Shown one piece after another: positions 1-5,124 of a DNA stretch of 14,633 nucleotides. Numbering within the stretch: position 1 is the stretch's first letter; every line of letters starts with the position of its first letter. The DNA is from an uncultured Ideonella sp. Its GTDB lineage: Bacteria; Pseudomonadota; Gammaproteobacteria; Burkholderiales; Burkholderiaceae. Location: contig CAMLGG010000127.1 of the NCBI GenBank assembly GCA_946479475.1, positions 1 to 14,633 of the forward strand, written 5' to 3'. The notes under the pieces are model-generated. The model searched no databases. It worked only from the letters and a program-made list of their open reading frames with translations, and was not told where the DNA came from. Position numbers and translations under genes: made by a program.

Positions 1-414
1 CTCTCGCCTTCGACAAGCTCAGGCCGAACGGTAGAGGTGTGCGAAGGTCCGGGCAGCTCGAATCCGTTCACCCTGAGCTTGTCGAAGGGCCTCATGCAAC
101 AGACCTGCACCTTCGACAGGCTCAGGCCGAACGGTGGGGGGTCTGCCGGGCGAATGACTCCACCTTTCCGTTCACCCTGAGCATGTCGAAGGGCGCACTG
201 CGCAGGGCTCTCGCCTTCGACAAGCTCAGGCCGAACGGTAGAGGTGTGCGAAGGTCCGGGCAGCTCGAATCCGTTCACCCTGAGCTTGTCGAAGGGCCTC
301 ATGCAACAGACCTGCACCTTCGACAGGCTCAGGCCGAACGGTGGGGGGTTTGCCGGGAGAGCAACTCCAGCTTTCGGTTCGCCCTGAGCGTGTCGAAGGG
401 CCTACTGCGCAGGG
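1..414. repeat. 207-bp tandem duplication (two copies plus a partial third)
   Basis: Positions 1-207 are repeated at 208-414, and a third copy begins at 415 but stops after about 23 bases. The first 142 bases of the two copies are identical. The remaining 65 differ at about 11 positions. This uneven divergence suggests either a recent duplication with later exchange in the 3' part, or conversion of the 5' part. The left copy begins exactly at the window edge, so the array may extend further left. No credible gene lies in this stretch. The open frames across it are translations of the repeat. Confidence 0.9.
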
Positions 415-437
415 CTCTCGTCTTTGACAAGCTCAGG
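8..437. repeat. Array of alternating CTTCGACAAGCTCAGG-type dispersed repeats
   Basis: Nine copies of a roughly 24-bp unit, CTTCGACAAGCTCAGG followed by CCGAACGG, alternate in orientation. Forward copies start near 8, 111, 215, 318 and 420. Reverse copies (CCGTTCACCCTGAGC then TTGTCGAAGG) lie near 64-88, 169-192, 271-295 and 375-400. Neighbouring forward and reverse copies can pair into long hairpins. From general knowledge this is an abundant REP-like intergenic repeat in Burkholderiales and some other proteobacteria. By inference the array could act as a bidirectional terminator or mRNA 3'-end stabiliser for the minus-strand gene ending at 433. The last, degenerate unit overlaps that gene's stop codon. 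Confidence 0.85.
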
Positions 438-1659
438 ACATGATCACCTGCAGGCTCCGCTCGTAGCCCGCCGTGAGCCGGTCGAAGGCGTCGAGCAGCG
501 CATCGCTCGAAGCCGCGAGCAAGGCCCGCCCCTCGGCGCGGTCGGCGGCATCGGCGCCGCGCAGCAGGCGCAGCCATTCGTCGCGGGCGCTGGCGAGCGC
601 CTCGCGTGTCTCCGCGCTCGTCAGCGGCGTGCGCTCGAGCTCCTGCAGCGTGGCGCCGAACTCGTCCAGCAGCGGTGCGAGGGCCTCGCGCCGGCCCGGC
701 TCGCCCAGGAGCGCGGCGAGCAGCGCGTCCTTGGCCACCCGCTGCACGCGCATGCGCTGTCGGCCGCAGAGGTTGACGACGCGCAGCGCGCGGCGCTCGC
801 CGCCTTGCTCCAGCGCCTCGGTGAGCGCTTCGGCGGCCGACAGCAAGGTCATCGCACACCGGTCGCTCTCCGCCAGCGTCTGGGCGGACTGCCGCAGCGC
901 AAGCGCGCGCTGCAGTTCGCCCCAGGCCAGGCCCGCGGCCGCCAGCGCGTCGCCCACCGGCTGGGGCGCCGTCGCCAGCAGCGCGCTCTGGCAGAGATGG
1001 TCGAGGTTGTCCTGCACCCGCTGGGTGGCCTCCTCCTGCAGCGTGCGCGCCCGGCGCGGATCGATGCCCGCCAGGCGCTGTGCCGCGAGCTTGACCAGGC
1101 GCTGCGAGAGCATGCGCAGCTGCCCGGCCCGGTTGATGGCCTCGGCCCACTGGCTGGCCTCGATGACCGAGCGCGAGACCTCGCCGACGCGCAGGTTCGC
1201 ATGCATCGCCGCGCCGCGGATGAGGCGGAAGGCCTCGTCCTCGCCGATGCCGCGCGCGCTCATCAGCACGCCCTTGGCGCGGTCCACCCACTTGCGCTCG
1301 TCGAGCTGCCCGCGCGCGCGGGCCAGCTCGGCGCGCAGCTCGCTCGCCTGCTGCCAGCGCGCCTGGTCGGCAGCGAGCGCGGCGCGCAGTGCGGCCGCGT
1401 CATCGAGCACCGCGGCGGGCCACCACCCTGCCAGCCCGGCCGTCACGAGCGTCACGACGTCCGACGGCGGCTCGCCGAACAGGCTCACCGGCCGGGCCGC
1501 GAAATCGCCGCCGGCGGCCTGCCAGGCCTCCAGGCCCGCACCGAGCATCAGATGAGCCGACTCGGCGGCAGCGTCTTCCGCCACGCCCAAGCCGGCCTTC
1601 GACAGAGCTTCGGCCAGGCGCTCCGCATCGGGGTCCGCAGGCCAGGTCCACCAGGTCAT
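433..1659 (-). CDS. ANTAR-domain antitermination regulator with C-terminal PilJ/P-box module (nitrate-responsive, inferred)
   Basis: A 408-aa protein. Residues 1-105 resemble a receiver fold but lack an evident phospho-acceptor Asp, like the pseudo-receivers of NasT/AmiR-type regulators. Residues about 107-168 form an ANTAR domain (WVDRAKGVLMSARGIGEDEAF core), a family that binds hairpin RNA and prevents transcription termination. Residues about 170-400 are alpha-helical with two P-box-like motifs, AINRAGQLRMLSQR (175-187) and VNLCGRQRMRVQR (295-307). These match the PilJ N-terminal family and recall the nitrate-binding P-box of NarX. There is no signal peptide or membrane segment, so it should be cytoplasmic. 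The ATG at 1659 is chosen because protein-like sequence starts there and GAGG lies 10 nt upstream; the longer frame to 2115 runs through the regulatory region. It is divergent from the nitrate transporter, whose leader carries a fitting hairpin. Nitrate or nitrite sensing is inferred from domains and context. The stop codon lies in the adjacent repeat. Confidence 0.88.
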   Translation of the reverse strand: MTWWTWPADPDAERLAEALSKAGLGVAEDAAAESAHLMLGAGLEAWQAAGGDFAARPVSLFGEPPSDVVTLVTAGLAGWWPAAVLDDAAALRAALAADQARWQQASELRAELARARGQLDERKWVDRAKGVLMSARGIGEDEAFRLIRGAAMHANLRVGEVSRSVIEASQWAEAINRAGQLRMLSQRLVKLAAQRLAGIDPRRARTLQEEATQRVQDNLDHLCQSALLATAPQPVGDALAAAGLAWGELQRALALRQSAQTLAESDRCAMTLLSAAEALTEALEQGGERRALRVVNLCGRQRMRVQRVAKDALLAALLGEPGRREALAPLLDEFGATLQELERTPLTSAETREALASARDEWLRLLRGADAADRAEGRALLAASSDALLDAFDRLTAGYERSLQVIMS

Positions 1660-1710
1660 CGTCGATCCGCCTCGTACTGCAAGCCCGCGAGCATAGGGCA
1701 AGGCGCCCGG

Positions 1711-1768
1711 GCACCGGCAGCGCACTTTCGGCGAACACCGCCGGTGCACGCCGCACCGGCGATGGGCA
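1711..1768. promoter_or_regulatory. Repeated GCACCGG operator-like motifs, candidate enhancer/NtrC-type site
   Basis: The heptamer GCACCGG occurs at 1711-1717 and 1753-1759 in direct orientation, 42 bp apart (about four helical turns), and inverted at 1741-1747. The last two form CCGGTGC-ACGCC-GCACCGG, centred about 86 bp before the predicted start of the sigma-54 promoter, a usual distance for an enhancer-binding protein. An overlapping frame, 1752-1768, reads cGCACC-N5-tGgGCA and partly matches the NtrC consensus TGCACC-N5-GGTGCA. Which protein binds is not shown by the sequence. Confidence 0.35.
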
Positions 1769-1809
1769 TGGACCACCCCCGCCGCGCCCGGACTCGGGGG
1801 AGCGAAGAC

Positions 1810-1825
1810 AGGCACGCGACTTGCG
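1810..1825 (+). promoter_or_regulatory. Sigma-54 (RpoN) promoter for the nitrate transporter
   Basis: AGGCACGCGACTTGCG fits the -24/-12 consensus TGGCACG-N4-TTGCA closely. The invariant GG (1811-1812) and GC (1823-1824) are separated by exactly 10 nt. Transcription would start near 1836, giving a leader of about 236 nt before the transporter ATG at 2072. RpoN dependence implies an activator such as NtrC and expression under nitrogen limitation. Confidence 0.75.
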
Positions 1826-1838
1826 TTGAAGGGGCACA

Positions 1839-1858
1839 GCGGTGTAACGACGCACCGC
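1839..1858 (+). promoter_or_regulatory. ANTAR-type hexaloop hairpin in the transporter leader RNA
   Basis: GCGGTG (1839-1844) pairs with CACCGC (1853-1858), extended by a T1845-G1852 wobble, and closes a six-base loop AACGAC (1846-1851). ANTAR proteins such as NasR and EutV recognise hairpins with hexanucleotide loops carrying A at position 1 and G at position 4; this loop has both. It lies within a few nucleotides of the predicted transcript start. No second canonical hexaloop was found between here and the ATG, so the usual paired-hairpin arrangement is not fully met. Confidence 0.5.
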
Positions 1859-1867
1859 GCTGGTGAT

Positions 1868-1884
1868 GCCGGGCAACGCCCGGC
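1868..1884 (+). other. Strong GC hairpin in the leader, role unknown
   Basis: GCCGGGC (1868-1874) pairs perfectly with GCCCGGC (1878-1884) around the triloop AAC. It begins 9 nt after the hexaloop hairpin, where a second ANTAR-target stem would be expected, but its loop is not a hexaloop. No T-run follows, so it is not a classical terminator. It might be a variant second hairpin or an anti-terminator element. Confidence 0.4.
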
Positions 1885-1998
1885 GCGAAAGCGACGAGCC
1901 CTCGCGTGCCCGGCCCTGCGCCGCACGCCATCGGGCCGCCGCGCCACCCCCTCGCACGCCCTGCCGCATCCGCGGCGGGCTTCCCCATCGCTCCGTTC

Positions 1999-2040
1999 CG
2001 CCGCTCCACGGCAGCCTCCCGGCCGTGTGGCGGCGAGCAT
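1999..2040 (+). terminator. Possible leader attenuator stem-loop before the transporter
   Basis: CGCCGCTCCACGG (1999-2011) pairs with CCGTGTGGCGGCG (2023-2035) as 6 bp plus 5 bp around a two-base mismatch, with an 11-nt loop. It is followed by only a short T-containing tract (AGCATTTCAT). It ends 36 nt before the transporter ATG, where an attenuator acted on by an ANTAR antiterminator could sit. The weak U-tract makes the call tentative. Confidence 0.3.
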
Positions 2041-2071
2041 TTCATCCACCCACAGCCGAAGCCGACACGCC

Positions 2072-3334
2072 ATGGCCCAGTTCTCGACGTTCCTCCGCGC
2101 AGGCCACGCGCCCACGCTGTTCGCGGCGTTCCTCTACTTCGCGTTCTCGTGCTGCATCTGGGTGCTCAACGGCGCCATGGCCCCTTTCATCAGCGAGGCC
2201 TACGGGCTCACGCCGGCGCAGAAGGGCTTGATGCTGTCGGTGCCCATCATCGCCGGCGCGCTGATGCGATTCCCGCTCGGCGTGCTGTCGCAGTACATCG
2301 GCCGCAAGAGCGCCACGCTGGTCGAGATGGGCCTGATCGCCGTGGCCATGCTCTACGGCTGGATGGCGGTGGAAAGCTTCTCCGACCTGCTGAAGATGGG
2401 CGTGCTGCTGGGCATCGCCGGCGCGAGCTTCGGCGTCGCGCTGAGCCTGGGCTCGGGCTCGTTCCCGCCGCAGCACAAGGGGCTGGCGATGGGCATCGTG
2501 GGCGCGGGCAACGTGGGCACCGCCGTCTCCGTGCTGGTGGCGCCGCCGCTGGCGCAATGGCTCGGCTGGCAGGCCGTGTATGGCGTGGCGGCCGTGGCGA
2601 TCCTGCTGCCGATGGCGGTGATGGTGGTCTTCGCCAAGGAGCCGCCGGACGTCGACAGCCACGCGAGCCTGCGCGGCCACGTCGCCTGCCTGTTCGAGAA
2701 GGACGGCTGGGTCTTCAGCCTGATCTACGGCGTGACCTTCGGCGGCTTCATCGGCCTGACGACCTTCCTGCCGACCTACTACTACGACCAGTTCGGCGTG
2801 AGCAAGGTGCAGGCGGGGCAGCTCACCATGCTCGCCGCCTTCATGGGCGCCGCGGTGCGCGTCTTCGGCGGCTGGATCTCCGACCGCTGGGGTGGCGTGA
2901 ACACGCTGACGCTGGTGCTGGTGGTCGTGGCCGTCGCCTTGACGCTGGTCGGCTTCAGCGGCGGCTCGCTGGTCCTCACCACGCTGCTGCTGATCGTCTG
3001 CTTCGCCGCTCTCGGCGCAGGCAACGGCGCCCTCTTCCAGCTGGTGCCGCTGCGCTGGCCTACCACCACCGCCGTCGCCGGCTCGATGATCGGCGAGATC
3101 GGCGCCCTGGGCGGTGGCCTGGTGCCCAACGCCATGGGCCTGTCCAAGCAGTACCTGGGCGCCTACACCTGGGGCTTCGTGCTCTTCGCCGCGCTGTCGC
3201 TCGTGATGCTGGGCGTGATGCGGGTGATGCAGATCCGCTGGACTCGCACCTGGGCAGAGCGCGGCGGCCGTGCCCGCGTCGTGGCGGCGGCAACGCCCTC
3301 GTCGCACGACCTCAAGCGCGTCGCACGCGGTTGA
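2072..3334 (+). CDS. narK: NarK/NasA-family nitrate/nitrite MFS transporter
   Basis: A 420-aa inner-membrane protein of the major facilitator superfamily, nitrate/nitrite porter family, with about 12 hydrophobic segments. Family features visible are the nitrate-signature glycine motifs GIVGAGNVGT (141-150, TM5) and GEIGALGGGLVPN (341-353, TM11). Arginines R66 in TM2 (MRFPLG) and R263 in TM7 (AVRVFGGW) correspond to the substrate-binding arginines of NarK-type proteins. It should import nitrate for assimilation; a nitrite-export role is possible in the family but less likely here. The ATG at 2072 is the first start fitting TM1. No good Shine-Dalgarno is visible, only GAAG at -14. It has its own sigma-54 promoter and leader hairpins. 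Its stop is 19 bp from the convergent kinase-phosphatase gene. In Bacillus and Pseudomonas naming it would be nasA. Confidence 0.93.
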   Translation: MAQFSTFLRAGHAPTLFAAFLYFAFSCCIWVLNGAMAPFISEAYGLTPAQKGLMLSVPIIAGALMRFPLGVLSQYIGRKSATLVEMGLIAVAMLYGWMAVESFSDLLKMGVLLGIAGASFGVALSLGSGSFPPQHKGLAMGIVGAGNVGTAVSVLVAPPLAQWLGWQAVYGVAAVAILLPMAVMVVFAKEPPDVDSHASLRGHVACLFEKDGWVFSLIYGVTFGGFIGLTTFLPTYYYDQFGVSKVQAGQLTMLAAFMGAAVRVFGGWISDRWGGVNTLTLVLVVVAVALTLVGFSGGSLVLTTLLLIVCFAALGAGNGALFQLVPLRWPTTTAVAGSMIGEIGALGGGLVPNAMGLSKQYLGAYTWGFVLFAALSLVMLGVMRVMQIRWTRTWAERGGRARVVAAATPSSHDLKRVARG

Positions 3335-3353
3335 GCCAAGGGACGCGGTGAGC

Positions 3354-5057
3354 TCAATGCGGAAGGAAAAGCAGCCAGGCGACGAGCACGGCGTTCAGCA
3401 ACGCCGACAGCCCGAAGCCGAGCTTCCACACCGCCGCCGGGTCGCGCCTGAGCAGGGGCGTGTGCCCCGGCGCGCGCAGCGGGCGCGAGGCACCGCGCTC
3501 CAGCGCGAGCAGCAGCTCCTCCGCCGTCTCGAAGCGCTGGGCCGCATCGCGCGCGACGGCCTTCTGCAAGACGTGGTCGAGCCAGATCGGCACGTCGGGC
3601 CGGATGCGCGAGGGCGCGAGCGGATCCTGCCGGTAACGCCCGCGCTGGTAGGGCTCGATCTCGCCGTAGGGCAGGCGGCCGGTGAGCCACTGGTAGAGCG
3701 TGACGCCGAGCGCGAACAGGTCGCTGCCGGCATCGGGCGGCTGGCCGTCCCACTGCTCGGGGTTCATGTAGCTGGGCGTGCCGGCGTGCAGCTCGCGCTG
3801 CGCGGCGCTCTCGCGGCCGCTGAGGGCCACCCCCAGGTCGAGGATGCGCCAGGCCCCGTCGTCGCCGAGGTGCAGGTTGGCCGGCTTGATGTCGCGGTGG
3901 ACCACCCCGTGGCGGTGCAGCCGGGCCAGCGCCTGCGTGCACGCGATCGCGGCATGCACCAGTTCGGACACTTCGGCGCGCTGGCCCGCGGCCAGCATCT
4001 GCTCCAGCGTTCGTCCGGCGTGCCAGTCGAACACCAGGTAGAACGCACTGGCTTCGCGCGGGCGTTCGTGCACGCGCACGAATCCGGTGCGTCCATCGCC
4101 CGCCACGCGCTGGCCCAGCCAGGCTTCGTGCGCCAGCATGGCGCGCTCCTCGGGGTCGTTGCCGCGGTTCGGGTGCAGGGTCTTGAGGGCGACCAGCGAG
4201 CCGTCGGCCTGGCGGGCCTGGTAGATGCGGTTGACGCCGGTGTCGGCCACGAGCGCGGTGATGTGCAAGCCGTCGAGCGTGTCGCCCACCTTCAGCAGCG
4301 CGGGCACGGGCAGGCGGCGGCTGTCGGCCTGCTCGTCGCCGAGCTGGCGGGCGTCCAAACCGGTGACGCGCAGCACCAGCGCGGTGGCGTTGTCGCGGCT
4401 GCCGGCGTTGATCGCGGTATGGGCCAGCGCATCGGCAGCGGCCTGCGCGCCCTGCTCCGCGGCGACCAGCTCGGCCAGGCGCGAGGCCTTGAGCGCGCCG
4501 TGCACGCCGTCGCTGGTCAGCACGAAGACATCGCCGATGCGCGCGTCGCCCTGCTCGAAGTCGATGCGCAGCGCGTCGTCCAGGCCCACGGCGCGGATGA
4601 GGCGGCTGCGCTGGTCGGGATGCTCGAAGGCGTGGTCCTGGCTGAGCAGCGAGAGCTCGCCTTCGCGCAGCAGCCAGGCGCGCGTGTCGCCGACGTGGGC
4701 GAGCGTCCAGGTCTGGCCCTGCAGGGCGAGCGCAGTCAGGGTGGTCAGTGCCGGGGCCTCGCCCGGGCGGCGGCGGTTCTGCGCCGCGAGCCAGGCGTTC
4801 TGCGCGCCGATCAGGCGGTCGAGCGCGACCGTGGTCTCCCAGGTGGCCGGCGTGCCGAAGAAGTCGTTCAGCAGGCCCATCACCGTGGTCTGCGCCGCCT
4901 CCAGGCCGCGCCCGCCTTCGGAAACACCGTCGGCCACCGCGCCGATCAGGCCGCCGCGCTTTTCATGCGGCGCCGCGCGCACCGCGCCGGCGAAATCCTC
5001 GTTGGCCTCGCGCGCACCGCGCAGGCTGGCGTAGCCGACATCCACCTCGAAGCTCAT
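3354..5057 (-). CDS. Bifunctional PP2C-type phosphatase / Ser-Thr protein kinase with C-terminal membrane anchor
   Basis: A 567-aa fusion. Residues 1-235 are a PP2C/SpoIIE-like phosphatase with the metal-site motifs EANED (18-21), ADGVSEGG (42-49), HVGDTRA (121-127), TSDGVH (181-186) and SRDN (220-223). Residues about 260-520 are an STK kinase domain: VALK (Lys292), HRDIKPAN (387-394, catalytic Asp389), DLG (407-409) in place of DFG, and NPE (432-434) in place of APE. The glycine-rich loop is degenerate (ADTGVNRIY). Residues about 545-565 form a single hydrophobic helix at the extreme C-terminus, so both domains face the cytoplasm. Its position between nitrate transporter and nirB matches, as I recall, P. 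aeruginosa PA1782. The likely role is post-translational control of nitrate transport or reduction, but no substrate can be read from sequence. Its first codons and upstream 68 bp overlap the nirB control region, so the two promoters face apart. Confidence 0.93.
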   Translation of the reverse strand: MSFEVDVGYASLRGAREANEDFAGAVRAAPHEKRGGLIGAVADGVSEGGRGLEAAQTTVMGLLNDFFGTPATWETTVALDRLIGAQNAWLAAQNRRRPGEAPALTTLTALALQGQTWTLAHVGDTRAWLLREGELSLLSQDHAFEHPDQRSRLIRAVGLDDALRIDFEQGDARIGDVFVLTSDGVHGALKASRLAELVAAEQGAQAAADALAHTAINAGSRDNATALVLRVTGLDARQLGDEQADSRRLPVPALLKVGDTLDGLHITALVADTGVNRIYQARQADGSLVALKTLHPNRGNDPEERAMLAHEAWLGQRVAGDGRTGFVRVHERPREASAFYLVFDWHAGRTLEQMLAAGQRAEVSELVHAAIACTQALARLHRHGVVHRDIKPANLHLGDDGAWRILDLGVALSGRESAAQRELHAGTPSYMNPEQWDGQPPDAGSDLFALGVTLYQWLTGRLPYGEIEPYQRGRYRQDPLAPSRIRPDVPIWLDHVLQKAVARDAAQRFETAEELLLALERGASRPLRAPGHTPLLRRDPAAVWKLGFGLSALLNAVLVAWLLFLPH

Positions 5058-5072
5058 GACCCGCGATTGTCA

Positions 5073-5088
5073 TGGCACCCGACTTGCT
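5073..5088 (+). promoter_or_regulatory. Sigma-54 (RpoN) promoter for the nirB operon
   Basis: TGGCACCCGACTTGCT is a near-perfect -24/-12 element. GG is at 5074-5075 and GC at 5086-5087, and a T-run follows the -12 box. Transcription would start near 5099, leaving a leader of only about 26 nt before the nirB ATG. Any upstream enhancer must therefore lie inside the 5' coding part of the divergent kinase-phosphatase gene. I saw no strong NtrC palindrome there. Confidence 0.85.
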
Positions 5089-5109
5089 TTTTTTGAACTG
5101 AAGACGACG

Positions 5110-5115
5110 AAAGGA
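5110..5115 (+). promoter_or_regulatory. nirB ribosome binding site
   Basis: AAAGGA ends 9 nt before the ATG at 5125 and supports that start over the in-frame ATG three codons later. Confidence 0.6.
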
Positions 5116-5124
5116 CGGCCCACC

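Larger units (their letters stand above)
1660..2071. other. Divergent intergenic regulatory region (412 bp)
   Basis: A gene-free stretch between the ANTAR regulator and the nitrate transporter. It holds repeated GCACCGG motifs (1711-1760), a sigma-54 promoter (1810-1825), a leader hairpin with an ANTAR-type hexaloop (1839-1858), a second GC-rich hairpin (1868-1884) and a possible attenuator stem (1999-2035). Open frames crossing it have the Arg/Ala/Pro-rich composition typical of non-coding GC-rich DNA and no recognisable domain. Confidence 0.75.

Noticed and set aside
1..437. CRISPR-like array
   Set aside because: Units alternate in orientation, the spacers are themselves duplicated as part of the 207-bp block, and no cas genes are near.
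39..443. 134-aa open frame over the repeat array (HPELVEGP, LRQAQAERWG motifs)
   Set aside because: It is the direct translation of the alternating dispersed repeat, a known source of false ORFs; there is no ribosome site and no domain.
1859..2035. Second ANTAR hexaloop hairpin
   Set aside because: I checked each A-N-N-G position in the leader; apart from 1846 none has flanking bases that form a stem of more than one pair.
1660..2115. N-terminal extension of the ANTAR regulator up to 2115
   Set aside because: It would cross the sigma-54 promoter, the leader and the transporter start; its composition is non-coding and the ATG at 1659 has a Shine-Dalgarno-like GAGG.
5058..5124. Sigma-70 promoter for the minus-strand kinase-phosphatase gene (GACAAT-like -10)
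   Set aside because: The best -10-like match is only about 10 nt from the start codon and has no well-spaced -35; too weak to call.
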